DNA from: an uncultured Flavobacteriaceae bacterium
Lineage (GTDB): Bacteria; Bacteroidota; Bacteroidia; Flavobacteriales; Flavobacteriaceae
Direction: 5' to 3'
Assembly: GCA_947504035.1 (NCBI GenBank)
Contig: CANNGA010000004.1
Span: forward strand, 205,046-269,045
DNA length: 64,000 nt
Both the position numbers and the translations under genes were made by a program. Within the stretch, counting starts at the first letter, position 1. Each line of letters begins with the position of its first letter. The notes beneath the pieces were generated by a model. That model searched no databases and was not told the origin of the DNA. It saw nothing but the letters and a program-made list of their open reading frames with translations. Below, piece by piece: positions 36,422-46,343 of the stretch.

Positions 36422-37840
36422 TTAGAACTGATTCAACAAACCAAGCAATTCTTGTTCGAAATTTTTAGAAAACATATTGGCATGACCATTAAAAATCTTA
36501 TGTTCTTTATTTACAAGAATGGTTTTTGTTAACGGGTATACCGCAAGACGCTTTACAGATTCTTTAGGACTTTCAAAAACGTATTCCTTATTGGTGTTGT
36601 CTTGTTTGTGCTTTTTTAATGTAGTTGCCCATGCATCTTTATTGTAATCGTCTATATTCACAGAAATAAAGGAAATTTCAGGGTATTTTACATGAAGTTC
36701 GCTAGCGCGTTTGTGCGTATTTCGAAAGTAGTTTTTATTATTATGAGACCAGAAATAGACAACGGTTGGTTTATCTATAATACTTTTAATATTTACAACA
36801 TCATTATCTAGATTGCGAAGTGCTATACTAGGAAAGGTAGCACCTGGCTTTAGTTGATTTATTGAAGCACTGTACGATGAAATTTCAGCATTATTGTTGG
36901 TGTCTGTGCTTTTTGATAAAAAATAGTTTACGACTTTAGCATTGTTCTCTATCTTGTTATTCTTGTGTAAGAAGTTCAAACTAAAGTTGTAGAGCAGCTG
37001 ATTTTTAATGGTTTCATCTTGCACTAAACTGTCAATAACCGCTAACTGATCTAAATTAAAACAACAATTTGTCCAAATGTGATCTTTCGTTTTTGAGCTA
37101 TGCTTTAAATGATTAGAGAGTGCTATATTTTTAAAGCTGCGTTTAAGAAATGATCTGTAAATAAAGTGATTGATAAGAAACGCATCGTTATAATTTATAT
37201 TTTGTCTGTATGCATAGAAATTATCAGGGACATTATCTTGTTGTTTTCTTTTTTTGCGGCGGTAATGGAGAAACGGGAAGGCCTCTTTATTACTAAAGTA
37301 ATTGTAATCTATATTTGCCTGTGCAATTTTATTAAATAATGGAGATGGTATATTTTTTTCTTGAAAATGCTTTAGTTTTTTGTTTTTAATATCACGCATA
37401 GAATCTATATGCTTTACATAAGCTTCTGGTGATAACATGCATAATTTATAGATGCGTTTCTCATCGATTTCATTTTGAATAAAATCATTGATAAGGTAGT
37501 TGTTTTTCTTAGCACCTTTTCCTGTGTATACTAAAGATTCATCAAACTCTAAAGTATTTAAACGAAACAAAAGACTATCGCCTGGTTCTAAAAGTACTTT
37601 CTGTATCTCATTGCCATGGTTAAATGTATAAAATCCAGCGTCTAAATTTTTAATTTTATAATTAAATCTATTGTTTTTATCTAAAGGCACAGTATCTATT
37701 ACTTGTTTGCCATAGAGCAATACAACGAAATCTGCATTTTTATTTATAATTTCTCCTCCTAATATGGCATAACTGCAAGACTTTTGTCCACAGCTAAATG
37801 CTACGAGCGAAATGGATAAAATGTACAGATATAATTTCAT
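36422..37840 (-). CDS. Thioredoxin-fold (TlpA-like) lipoprotein without a CxxC site
   Basis: The 472-residue lipoprotein has a signal peptide with Cys17 (LVAFSC). The N-terminal part (GGEIINKNADFVVLLYGKQ, then VLLEPGDSLLFRL) resembles the beta domain of DUF4369-type Bacteroidetes lipoproteins, and the C-terminal 140 residues form a TlpA-like thioredoxin fold (GATFPSIALRNLDN, then KPTVVYFWSHNNKN). Where active members have WCxxC, this protein has SHNNKN, so disulfide chemistry is not expected. Function unknown. It is convergent with the LytTR gene. Confidence 0.8.
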   Translation of the reverse strand: MKLYLYILSISLVAFSCGQKSCSYAILGGEIINKNADFVVLLYGKQVIDTVPLDKNNRFNYKIKNLDAGFYTFNHGNEIQKVLLEPGDSLLFRLNTLEFDESLVYTGKGAKKNNYLINDFIQNEIDEKRIYKLCMLSPEAYVKHIDSMRDIKNKKLKHFQEKNIPSPLFNKIAQANIDYNYFSNKEAFPFLHYRRKKRKQQDNVPDNFYAYRQNINYNDAFLINHFIYRSFLKRSFKNIALSNHLKHSSKTKDHIWTNCCFNLDQLAVIDSLVQDETIKNQLLYNFSLNFLHKNNKIENNAKVVNYFLSKSTDTNNNAEISSYSASINQLKPGATFPSIALRNLDNDVVNIKSIIDKPTVVYFWSHNNKNYFRNTHKRASELHVKYPEISFISVNIDDYNKDAWATTLKKHKQDNTNKEYVFESPKESVKRLAVYPLTKTILVNKEHKIFNGHANMFSKNFEQELLGLLNQF

Positions 37841-37996
37841 AAGTCTTTTTTCAATAGAATAGGTAATTAACCCAACAACACAAAAATATATTTTGAGAAT
37901 AGAATACCCTGTTAATGGGCTGTTAAATGTTGTTTAAACGTTAATGAAGCGTTAAAAATTAAAGCTATTAAACTTTAAGTAACCGTTAGATTTTTT

Positions 37997-38004
37997 TACT
38001 TTTG
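37997..38004 (+). promoter_or_regulatory. Candidate -7 box for the ABC-F gene
   Basis: TACTTTTG matches TAnnTTTG and ends 20 bases before the ATG at 38025. No clear TTG element is visible at 19 bp upstream. Confidence 0.45.
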
Positions 38005-38024
38005 CAAAAAATTAAACTCAGCTT

Positions 38025-39650
38025 ATGTTATCAGTTTCAAACCTTTCAGTACAGTTTGGTAAACGCGTTTTATTCGATGAAGTCAATACAACATTTAATA
38101 ATGGAAATTGTTATGGTATTATTGGAGCGAATGGTTCTGGTAAATCTACATTCTTAAGAATACTTTCTGGTAAGCAAGATGCGACCTCAGGCCATGTGTC
38201 TTTGGAATCTGGTAAACGTATGTCTGTATTAGAGCAGAATCATAATTTATATGATGAAAATAATGTTTTAGAGACCGTTTTAATGGGAAATAAAACCCTG
38301 TATAAAGTGAAAACTGAAATTGATGCACTTTATGCAGATTATACCGATGAGAATGCTGAGAAAATAGGGGAGTTGCAAGTGCAATTCGAAGAGATGAATG
38401 GTTGGAATGCCGATAGTGATGCTGCGGCGTTGTTATCTAATTTAGGGATAAAGGAAGACCACCATTACACGTTAATGGCAGATTTGGACGGAAAGCAAAA
38501 AGTACGAGTGCTTTTAGCCCAGGCTTTATTTGGAAATCCAGATGTGCTTATTATGGATGAGCCTACCAATGATTTGGATTATGAAACCATCTCTTGGTTA
38601 GAAAACTTTTTGGCAAACTATGACAACTGTGTGATTGTTGTATCTCACGACCGTCACTTTTTAGATGCAGTTTGTACTCATATTTCTGATATTGATTTTG
38701 GAAAAATAAATCATTTTTCTGGAAATTATACCTTCTGGTACGAGTCTTCGCAACTGGCTGCAAAACAACGTGCACAGCAAAACAAAAAGGCTGAGGATAA
38801 AAAGAAAGAATTGGAAGAGTTTATTCGTCGTTTTTCTGCCAATGTTGCTAAGAGTAAACAAGCCACAAGTAGAAAGAAGATGATTGATAAATTAGACATT
38901 TCAAACATAAAACCAACAAGTAGACGTTACCCTGCCATTATCTTTGAACGTGAGCGTGAAGCTGGCGATCAGATTTTAAATATTGAAGGTTTAGCAGCGT
39001 CTTTAGATGGGGACATGTTATTTCAAAAGATAGATTTAAACTTAGCTAAAGGTGATAAAGTGGTTGTGTTTTCTAAAGATTCTAGAGCAACTACTGCATT
39101 TTACCAAATTATAAATGGTAATGAGACCGCAGATGCTGGTACTCATGCTTGGGGTGTTACAACAAACCAATCGTACTTGCCCTTAGATAATAGTGAATTT
39201 TTTGATAGCGACTTGTCTTTAGTAGATTGGTTACGCCAGTGGGCAACCACAGAAGAAGAACGCGAAGAAGTATACATAAGAGGTTTTTTAGGTAAGATGA
39301 TCTTTAGTGGAGAAGAAGCCTTAAAAAAATGTAATGTCCTTTCTGGGGGGGAAAAAGTACGTTGTATGCTAAGCCGAATGATGATGATTCGTGCTAATGT
39401 ATTGATGTTAGACGAGCCTACGAACCACTTAGATTTAGAAAGTATTACCGCCTTTAATAACTCGTTAAAAAACTTTAAAGGTACCGTGTTATTTACAACG
39501 CATGACCATGAGTTTGCACAAACGGTAGCCAACCGTGTTATTGAATTAACGCCAAATGGCATCATTGATCGTTACACAACTTTCGACGAGTATATGCAAG
39601 ATGCTAAAATTAAGGAATTACGTGAAAAAATGTATACGGTAACAGCTTAA
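38025..39650 (+). CDS. ybiT: ABC-F family ATPase, YbiT-like
   Basis: A soluble protein with two ATP-binding cassettes and no transport domain, related to ribosome-associated ABC-F translation factors. The 541 residues show Walker A1 GANGSGKS (34-41), Walker B1 VLIMDEP (174-180), an ABC-F linker (about 240-300, KSKQATSRKKMIDKL), signature 2 LSGGE (439-443) and Walker B2 VLMLDEP (459-465). Cassette 2 lacks a usable Walker A: residues 350-357 read SKDSRATT. Signature 1 is LDGKQ. One composite ATP site therefore looks intact and the other dead. It is monocistronic. Confidence 0.9.
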   Translation: MLSVSNLSVQFGKRVLFDEVNTTFNNGNCYGIIGANGSGKSTFLRILSGKQDATSGHVSLESGKRMSVLEQNHNLYDENNVLETVLMGNKTLYKVKTEIDALYADYTDENAEKIGELQVQFEEMNGWNADSDAAALLSNLGIKEDHHYTLMADLDGKQKVRVLLAQALFGNPDVLIMDEPTNDLDYETISWLENFLANYDNCVIVVSHDRHFLDAVCTHISDIDFGKINHFSGNYTFWYESSQLAAKQRAQQNKKAEDKKKELEEFIRRFSANVAKSKQATSRKKMIDKLDISNIKPTSRRYPAIIFEREREAGDQILNIEGLAASLDGDMLFQKIDLNLAKGDKVVVFSKDSRATTAFYQIINGNETADAGTHAWGVTTNQSYLPLDNSEFFDSDLSLVDWLRQWATTEEEREEVYIRGFLGKMIFSGEEALKKCNVLSGGEKVRCMLSRMMMIRANVLMLDEPTNHLDLESITAFNNSLKNFKGTVLFTTHDHEFAQTVANRVIELTPNGIIDRYTTFDEYMQDAKIKELREKMYTVTA

Positions 39651-40120
39651 GTAAGCCTACTACTAGTCTTATATTAATGTCTTTATGCTGCTGCGTTTAT
39701 CCTTATTAGAGGGTAGAGGGTAATGCGGAAGTAATACGCGTAAATCTATTTATGATCTAAAAACGTTACCTAAAGTAAGAGGTATAGAAATACACAGGTT
39801 TTAGATAACAGCGGTAGGTTAAGTTCGAATATGGAATGATACAACACAAAGAAAAGTGGCATAACTATTTTGGAAAAAACATTAAAAGGTAACCATGTAT
39901 AGATGGTAGAACATTATGCTTTACTTTGGTCTTAGTGTTGTAATTTGTGTTGGTGCGATTTAAAGATTTTTAGAAGCAATCCTACACGTATTAAGAACAT
40001 AAAAATAGACCTATAAGCCCGATACATGCGCATGGTCTCAGTGGTGATGTCGTATACTTGTTTTCCTAATTAGTAGGATTTAGGATTAAAAGACGGCATT
40101 AAAACGTATTTAATCGCCTT
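39651..40120. other. Intergenic region, no assignable gene
   Basis: The 470 bp between converging genes show only short frames, none recognised. ACGGCAT (40093-40099) and ATGCCGT (40123-40129) form a weak stem overlapping the end of the DUF2007 gene and may aid termination on the minus strand. Nothing else is seen. Confidence 0.4.
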
Positions 40121-40363
40121 TTATGCCGTAGCTGTAACCGTTTCTAAAAGTGTTAATTGTTCCAAAATGGGAGACGCATTTTTGAGCTCTTCTTTGTGGA
40201 TATGAATTTCCTGTAAGCCTTCAATGCTAGAGCCAAAACCCGCTAAACGACCAGATTCTGACTCCTCCTTAATAATAGCACAAACGTTTTGCGCTTCTAA
40301 TGCAGCAAATAATTGCTGAACTTCGATAAAATTTCCTGAGAATACTTTAATGTAGTTAGACAT
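40121..40363 (-). CDS. DUF2007 (putative signal-transducing) small protein
   Basis: The 80-residue protein has the DUF2007 pattern: VFSGNFIEVQQLFAALEAQNVCAIIKEESE, then a Gly-rich centre and IHIHKEELKNASPILEQL. This small ferredoxin-like fold is common in Bacteroidetes and of unclear function. It lies 43 bp downstream of the PAP2 gene and may be co-transcribed with it. Confidence 0.85.
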   Translation of the reverse strand: MSNYIKVFSGNFIEVQQLFAALEAQNVCAIIKEESESGRLAGFGSSIEGLQEIHIHKEELKNASPILEQLTLLETVTATA

Positions 40364-40406
40364 AATGCTTTGATTTAGTTATTTTTGTAAAGGTAAGAAA
40401 AAACAA

Positions 40407-41291
40407 CTAAAAAACACCCCTTAATCCTATAGAATTTACACCTAAACTCATATTCCAACTTATTTTTTTAGGGGCTTTCGTATAATCGTAAGCCTCTGTG
40501 TTGAATAAAAACTTATCGACACTGTCCACAATAATAACACTTAATGCTGCCGAAAAAGCAATATCTGTAAGCCAATGCGCACCATCTACAAGACGCGATA
40601 CTGGTGGAATGGCACCCAGAGAATAGATGCCTACTTTTACCCAAGTATTGCTAAATTGTTTGGCTATAGCGTGCGCCATAGTCGTAGAAAGCGCAGTATG
40701 ACCAGAAGGAAAAGAATGGAACGTTGGTTCTGCAGAAAATAAACTAAGATCGTTGTTACTAAACCCAGAGTTGGGGCGTGCACGCCCAACAGCAGTTTTA
40801 AGAAAACTTTGTAAAAAACCATTGGTTATAGAAGACGATATGATTAATACACTCGTTTTTCTAATTTTTTCATTTTTAGTAAAAAGACCAAAACCATAGA
40901 GCCCTGCATTTGCTAAGAAATAATTTTGAGGACTCCCAAAATACCAACCTACATTTCTAATCGGTTCTGGAAAGTCTTCACTGTTTCTTGCAAAAAAGCG
41001 ATTGGTTTCATTGTCTAAACTTGTAAGCGCTAAAGTACCGCCCACAAGTATACCTAACTTAGCAAAGTCTTTACCTTTCCAGTATAAGGGTCTTGAAAAG
41101 CCATGAACAACACCTTTAAAGGTGTACTTGGCATCATGTTTTAAAAGTTGAAATATACTGGCAGTAGACGGGTCTTGTACCAATAGACTATCTTTTGTAG
41201 TACTCGAAGCACCTTGTTGTGCAGAGATTTTTAAACCGCTATGGCATACAAAAAGGATGCATAAGGTTATAACTGTTTTAAAATTATTCAT
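40407..41291 (-). CDS. PAP2-family phosphatase
   Basis: A membrane phosphatase acting on lipid or isoprenoid phosphates. The 294-residue protein has a signal or first membrane segment (LCILFVCHSGLKISA) and the three PAP2 motifs KTAVGRARP, SFPSGHTA and SRLVDGAHWLTD with the catalytic His/Arg residues in place. It starts 3 bp after the pheT stop, so it is probably translated from the same message. The substrate cannot be predicted. Confidence 0.9.
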   Translation of the reverse strand: MNNFKTVITLCILFVCHSGLKISAQQGASSTTKDSLLVQDPSTASIFQLLKHDAKYTFKGVVHGFSRPLYWKGKDFAKLGILVGGTLALTSLDNETNRFFARNSEDFPEPIRNVGWYFGSPQNYFLANAGLYGFGLFTKNEKIRKTSVLIISSSITNGFLQSFLKTAVGRARPNSGFSNNDLSLFSAEPTFHSFPSGHTALSTTMAHAIAKQFSNTWVKVGIYSLGAIPPVSRLVDGAHWLTDIAFSAALSVIIVDSVDKFLFNTEAYDYTKAPKKISWNMSLGVNSIGLRGVF

Positions 41292-41294
41292 AGT

Positions 41295-43727
41295 TTAGCG
41301 TAATTCAGCACCAAGTTGCTTTTCAAAATTGGACTGTAATTTAGTCATTATTTTATCAATTTGCTTTTCGTTAAGCGTTTTGTTTTCATCTTGCAGTTTA
41401 AAACTTACGGCATAACTCTTTTTACCTTTAGGTAAATTTTTACCTTGGTAAACATCAAATAAACTAATGTCTTTAAGCACGTGTTTTTCGGTTTGTTTCG
41501 CGATTTTATGAATAGCTTCAAAAGTTACGTTTTCATCCAATAATAAGGCAAAATCACGGCGTACCGCTGGATATTTCGCTATAGGTTGGAATGTTATTTT
41601 ATGACGTTTAACGATGTCTAATACGGCATCCCAATTAAAATCTGCATACACAACTTCTTGTGTAATATCAAAGTGTTTTAATACTTTTTTAGAAATCAGA
41701 CCAAAAGAGACCAATTGCGTTTTACCAAGATTTAAAGAGACCCCTTCACTATACAAATCGTTGGTAACAGGCGTTTCGTTGTACCTAGAAATTCCTAAGC
41801 GATTAAATACAGCATGTACAATACCTTTCATATAGAAAAAATCGCTGCGTTGAGCTGTATTGCTATTCCAACGTTCTGCATTTTGATTTCCTGTAGTAAA
41901 GAGTGTTAAATGTTTACCTTCTTCGGTATTGGTTGCTGTGTACTTATGATACGTCTTGCCAAATTCAAATAACTTTAAATCTTGTCGTTTTCTGTTGCTG
42001 TTATATGCTATGGCTTCTAATCCAGAAAATAAAAGCGACTGTCGCAATACAGAAAGGTCTTTGCTTAATGGGTTTAGTATTTCGACATTATGTTCGGCTT
42101 TAAGTTGTTCACTAAGCGCGGCATAATTTGGTGTTGTTAAAGAATTGGATAAAATCTCAAAGAAACCTTGAGCTGCCAATTGATCGCCAATCGTGTTTTG
42201 AAGTTTATAATCTTCAAAACGCGATATGCTGGAAATAGACGCATTGAGCTTCTTAGAGGTAGATATGTTATTGTATCCATACACTCTTAAAATTTCTTCA
42301 ATAATGTCTGCTTCACGTTGTACATCGTTTCTATACGCAGGTACGGTAAGTCCCAAGCCTGTTTCAGTAATGTTATTTACTTTAATTTCTAAAGCTGTGA
42401 GAATACTTTTTATCGTTTCTTTTGGAATTTCTTCTCCAATAATTTTTTTCGCATTATCAAAACTTAAACGCACTTGAAAGTCTTCAATTTTCTTTGGGTA
42501 AAAGTCTACAATATCACTTGTAATATCACCACCTGCCAATTCTTGAATGAGTAAAGCAGCGCGTTTTAAAGCGTACTCTGTGATGTTAGGGTCAATACCG
42601 CGTTCAAAACGGAAAGACGCATCTGTATTAAGCGCATGGCGTTTTGCTGTTTTTCGAATGCTCACAGGATTAAAATAAGCACTTTCTAAAAATATACTTT
42701 TAGTTTGGCTGGTCACACCAGAGTCTAAGCCTCCAAAAACCCCCGCGATACACATTGGTTTTTCGGCATCACAGATCATTAAATCTTCTTCATGTAGCTC
42801 ACGTTCTACACCATCTAATGTTGTGAATTTTGTGCCTTTTTTTAAGGTTTGCACCTTAATTTTATGACCTTCAATTTTACCGGCATCAAACGCATGTAAA
42901 GGCTGTCCTAACTCATGCAATACATAGTTGGTAGCATCTACAACATTGTTTACTGGGGTTAAACCTATGGCTTGTAGCCTGTGTTTTAACCAATCTGGAG
43001 AGTCGCTAACTTTTAAGCCCGATATAGAAACCCCACAATAACGAGGCGCTAAATCTTTAGACATCACTTCAACATCTATTTTTAAGGTGCGATTTTCAAC
43101 GTGAAAAGCACTAACAGATGGGGTGATTAATTCTTTTTTAATTTCTTTTTGTGCCAAGCCTGCTTTTAGATCGCGAGCTGTACCAAAATGGCTCATAGCA
43201 TCTGCTCTGTTAGGCGTTAGGCCTATTTCAAAAACAGTATCGTTTTCAATATCGAAAATAGTAGCGGCAGGAGTTCCTACTTTTAAAGCGTCGTCCAATA
43301 CCATAATACCATGATGAGAGGTGCCCAAACCAAGTTCGTCTTCGGCACAAATCATACCATGACTCACTTCGCCTCTTATCTTTCCTTTTTTTATAGTCCA
43401 AGCCTCACCATCTTCGGTATAAAGCGTAGTGCCTATAGTCGCTACGGGAACCTTTTGTCCAGCAGCAACGTTAGGCGCACCGCATACAATTTGTACGGGT
43501 GTTTCTAGGCCTAAATCTACTGTTGTTACTTTTAATTTATCGGCATTAGGGTGTTTTTCGCAAGTTAAAACGTGACCAACAACGACACCTTCTAATCCTC
43601 CTTTTAAAGATTGATAGCTAGTAATACCTTCAACCTCTAATCCTAAATCGGTAAGTAATTCACTGGTTTGCTCTGGTGTCCAATCTATCTTAATAAACTG
43701 CTTTAACCAGTTGTACGAAATCTTCAT
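41295..43727 (-). CDS. pheT: Phenylalanine--tRNA ligase beta subunit
   Basis: The beta subunit of the alpha2beta2 PheRS that charges tRNA-Phe. The 810 residues show the EMAP/tRNA-binding domain at the N-terminus (GVVVGHVLTCEKHPNADKL), the B3/B4 editing region, the B5 domain, a pseudo-catalytic aminoacyl-tRNA synthetase core, and the C-terminal ferredoxin-like anticodon-binding domain (YPAVRRDFALLLDENVTF). Length and order are standard. The alpha subunit gene is not in the window. Confidence 0.97.
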   Translation of the reverse strand: MKISYNWLKQFIKIDWTPEQTSELLTDLGLEVEGITSYQSLKGGLEGVVVGHVLTCEKHPNADKLKVTTVDLGLETPVQIVCGAPNVAAGQKVPVATIGTTLYTEDGEAWTIKKGKIRGEVSHGMICAEDELGLGTSHHGIMVLDDALKVGTPAATIFDIENDTVFEIGLTPNRADAMSHFGTARDLKAGLAQKEIKKELITPSVSAFHVENRTLKIDVEVMSKDLAPRYCGVSISGLKVSDSPDWLKHRLQAIGLTPVNNVVDATNYVLHELGQPLHAFDAGKIEGHKIKVQTLKKGTKFTTLDGVERELHEEDLMICDAEKPMCIAGVFGGLDSGVTSQTKSIFLESAYFNPVSIRKTAKRHALNTDASFRFERGIDPNITEYALKRAALLIQELAGGDITSDIVDFYPKKIEDFQVRLSFDNAKKIIGEEIPKETIKSILTALEIKVNNITETGLGLTVPAYRNDVQREADIIEEILRVYGYNNISTSKKLNASISSISRFEDYKLQNTIGDQLAAQGFFEILSNSLTTPNYAALSEQLKAEHNVEILNPLSKDLSVLRQSLLFSGLEAIAYNSNRKRQDLKLFEFGKTYHKYTATNTEEGKHLTLFTTGNQNAERWNSNTAQRSDFFYMKGIVHAVFNRLGISRYNETPVTNDLYSEGVSLNLGKTQLVSFGLISKKVLKHFDITQEVVYADFNWDAVLDIVKRHKITFQPIAKYPAVRRDFALLLDENVTFEAIHKIAKQTEKHVLKDISLFDVYQGKNLPKGKKSYAVSFKLQDENKTLNEKQIDKIMTKLQSNFEKQLGAELR

Positions 43728-43879
43728 AAATTTATGATGCTATTTAAGCAAGCAAAGATAATTTTTTGAGGTTAGTATTCAAATAAAGGGTTTCAATTTA
43801 TGCGAACTAAATCATAAGTTTTTAAAACTTTAGAGCCGTCCTTCTCAATTTTAGAAATTGAAAGTGGCTTAAAGCAAAA

Positions 43880-43905
43880 AAAATCGGAACCTAAGTCCCG
43901 ATTTT
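43880..43905 (-). terminator. Rho-independent terminator of the Ser/Arg-rich secreted protein gene
   Basis: AAAATCGG (43880-43887) pairs with CCGATTTT (43898-43905) across a 10-base loop. On the minus strand the stem is followed by a T-run. It lies about 45 bases past the stop of the gene at 43951-44397. Confidence 0.75.
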
Positions 43906-43950
43906 CTTTCTTTTTCATAGTGCTACGATGTAATAACATCATAGGTTTTA

Positions 43951-44397
43951 TTATGGTAAACCAATTGCTGCAGAAGCAGGAAATCCACGTCTTGTAGATG
44001 TGCTTGAAGACGGTGTCTCAGTACTGCTAGAAGTTGTAGTGTCCGAATTATTTGTAACACGTCTTCTAATACGAGAAGAACGTCTACTTACTGTACTTGT
44101 AGTGCTAGGCGTAACATCTGTAGAGGGCGCAGTAGGTGCTGCTACTTCACCAGCAAGACCACATTGTACGCTAAGATTACTACCTTCACATTCAAATGTA
44201 TCAAGAAGTTCTCCAGTTCTTCTGTTTAAAATGTTTAAAGTAGCACCGTCGCGTACTGTTCGTATTATAACATCATACCCTCTTGTAAAAGTACCACATT
44301 CAGAACTCACAGCACATTCAGTCACTTGTGCATTTACTGCCGATGAGATTGCCAACGCGGCAACCATTGTCATTAGTGTTTTCATAATAATTTTCAC
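43951..44397 (-). CDS. Secreted Cys-containing protein with Ser/Arg-rich tail, unknown
   Basis: The 148-residue protein has a clear signal peptide (MKTLMTMVAALAISSAVNAQ). A small domain with four Cys residues (about 25-85, containing GYDVIIRTVRDGATLNILNR and GELLDTFECEG) and a long Ser/Thr/Arg-rich tail follow. I do not recognise a family. It is expressed alone, with a terminator after it. A structural or adhesive surface role is possible but unsupported. Confidence 0.7.
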   Translation of the reverse strand: MKIIMKTLMTMVAALAISSAVNAQVTECAVSSECGTFTRGYDVIIRTVRDGATLNILNRRTGELLDTFECEGSNLSVQCGLAGEVAAPTAPSTDVTPSTTSTVSRRSSRIRRRVTNNSDTTTSSSTETPSSSTSTRRGFPASAAIGLP

Positions 44398-44886
44398 TTG
44401 TTTTTATCCCTACTCTATTAAAGGCTTTTCGGGTTACGCCAGCGCTGTATGGGTCGTCTATTTGTAAAGCGTCTTACAAGAGAGGAAACGTCAAAACGCC
44501 CGTTTTTTCTTATTTTAACATTTTAACAGTTTTAATATGGTGCCGTTGTATTTACAGTCACTTTATTTAGAGTGTATTATTACGAATAGAAATAGATATG
44601 TTAAAATTAAAAATGAGATGTTAATTTTTAATAAAGTATGTTGAAATGGCTGTTTATATACAAGAATGGGCGTTTTAATGGCGTGTGAAAAAGCTAGAAA
44701 ACCATAGTTTTGAGCTGTGTGTATTTTAGCATTAAAGCACATATTTAAAGGATTAGAGGTACTTTATTCTGTAAGTGTAATACGTATTTGTCTTTAGAAT
44801 AGGTTATTTTTACAGTGTAATTTTCGCAAATGAGATGGAATGTTATAACGTCTATTTTCTAATGTGATGTACAAGGGTAAATTGTT
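44398..44886. other. Divergent intergenic region, no assignable gene
   Basis: The 489 bp between a minus- and a plus-strand gene must hold two promoters, but I see no clear TTG-N19-TAnnTTTG pair. AAAACGCCC (44493-44501) and GGGCGTTTT (44668-44676) are inverted copies 166 bp apart. Their meaning is unclear. Confidence 0.35.
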
Positions 44887-46338
44887 ATGAAATCACTACT
44901 GTCTAAAGCTGTTCTTCTTTTTTGTTTTTGTGTTGGAACAGAAACCCATATACAAGCACAGCAACTTGTGGCGGAGACGGGAAGCTATGGCATAGATGCT
45001 AAACAGAAATTAGTGGTTTGGCATGAAGCACATTTAAGGGCTCTTACAGGTAAAAATACAACTGCTACACAGTTAGAGTTTTTAGGAGAAACTCCATTTA
45101 AGGTCGCTTTAAAAGACCTGTCTTACAGCAAAAGTACTTCAGTGGCAGTTAATGGGGAGACGTATCGATTGTATGTATCAAAATTACCAATGGTAAGTCT
45201 TCGCATTGATACATTCCATTTAAAAAATTACAAGAAGCGGCCTGGTACGCTTATTTACTTTAGAAACGGTACGTATTTAAAACAGACCTTAGGTGCGCGG
45301 TATCGTGGCAATCTATCATTATCTTTTCCAAAAAAATCATTCGATTTAGAATTTTGGAAAGACAGCATCTCGAAACAGAAAACAGATGTTAGTTTTAAGG
45401 AAATGCGTACGGATGATGATTGGATATTAGACGCTATGTACAACGAGCCCTTGCGGCTTCGTTCTTATGTCGCGAGTAATTTATGGTTGGCCATTCACGA
45501 ACCGTATTACAAGAAAAAAGAGCCTCAAGCAAAGAGTGGTTTTGAGGTGCTGTATGTCGATTTATTTTTGAATGGCAATTACCATGGGATTTATGCATTG
45601 TCTGAAGGTATTGATAGAAAACAATTGCAATTAAAAGCCAATGAAGGGCGACAGGTTTATGGGGAGTTGTTTAAGGCAGACGCTTACGAAGGGGCTCCAG
45701 ATTTTAAAAAGGCTCCCGCTTATAATACTATTTTTCCACACTGGGGCGGTTTTGAAATGAGTTACCCAACTATAGATTATAAAGCGCATTGGGATGATGT
45801 TGCAGCCTGTGTAGATTTTGTTATAAACAGTTCCGATGCAGCATTTTCTAAAGGGATTGCCGAAAAAATTCATATTGATAATGCGATCGATTACTTTCTT
45901 TTTGTAAATCTATTACGAGCTACCGATAATTTAGGTAAAAATTACTACTTGGCGCGTTATGACAAAGACGAACCGTATTTTTTTGTGCCTTGGGATCTCG
46001 ACGGTGTGTTTGGGATTATTTTAGAAGGCAGACGTATTGCGACCACCAACGACATTTTAACCAATGGTTTGTTTAAACGTTTGCTAGAGCTAAACCCAGA
46101 AAACTACAGATCGAAAATGAAGTTGCGATGGGACGCTTTAAGGCAAACCGCTTATAGCACGCCGCATCTTTGGGAGGCGATGACTCAAATTTATGAGCAA
46201 TTTATGGAAGAAGGCATTTATGAAAGGGAATTTACGGTGTGGCCTAAAACAACAACTACAGAGAGCGATTACCATTATTTAAAAACGTGGTTAAACGAGC
46301 GCTTAGCGTATTTAGACGCTTCTTTTAAAGCACTTTAA
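44887..46338 (+). CDS. CotH kinase-family protein, secreted
   Basis: CotH-type atypical kinases phosphorylate extracytoplasmic proteins. The 483-residue protein has a signal peptide (about 1-22) and the CotH kinase signatures: GARYRGNLSLSFPKKSFDLEF, then DDDWILDAMYNEPLRLRSYVA, YVDLFLNGNYHGIYALSEGIDR and FFVPWDLDGVFG, the last carrying the metal-binding Asp. Bacterial members outside spore formers are common in Bacteroidetes with unknown substrates. It is convergent with the metallophosphatase gene. Confidence 0.9.
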   Translation: MKSLLSKAVLLFCFCVGTETHIQAQQLVAETGSYGIDAKQKLVVWHEAHLRALTGKNTTATQLEFLGETPFKVALKDLSYSKSTSVAVNGETYRLYVSKLPMVSLRIDTFHLKNYKKRPGTLIYFRNGTYLKQTLGARYRGNLSLSFPKKSFDLEFWKDSISKQKTDVSFKEMRTDDDWILDAMYNEPLRLRSYVASNLWLAIHEPYYKKKEPQAKSGFEVLYVDLFLNGNYHGIYALSEGIDRKQLQLKANEGRQVYGELFKADAYEGAPDFKKAPAYNTIFPHWGGFEMSYPTIDYKAHWDDVAACVDFVINSSDAAFSKGIAEKIHIDNAIDYFLFVNLLRATDNLGKNYYLARYDKDEPYFFVPWDLDGVFGIILEGRRIATTNDILTNGLFKRLLELNPENYRSKMKLRWDALRQTAYSTPHLWEAMTQIYEQFMEEGIYEREFTVWPKTTTTESDYHYLKTWLNERLAYLDASFKAL

Positions 46339-46343
46339 GACAC

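Noticed and set aside
39143..39565. 140-codon minus-strand frame inside the ABC-F gene
   Set aside because: Antisense to conserved Walker B and signature motifs of the ABC-F protein.
44000..44467. 155-codon plus-strand frame opposite the Ser/Arg-rich secreted protein gene
   Set aside because: Antisense shadow of a gene with a clear signal peptide and terminator, its translation has no recognisable features.
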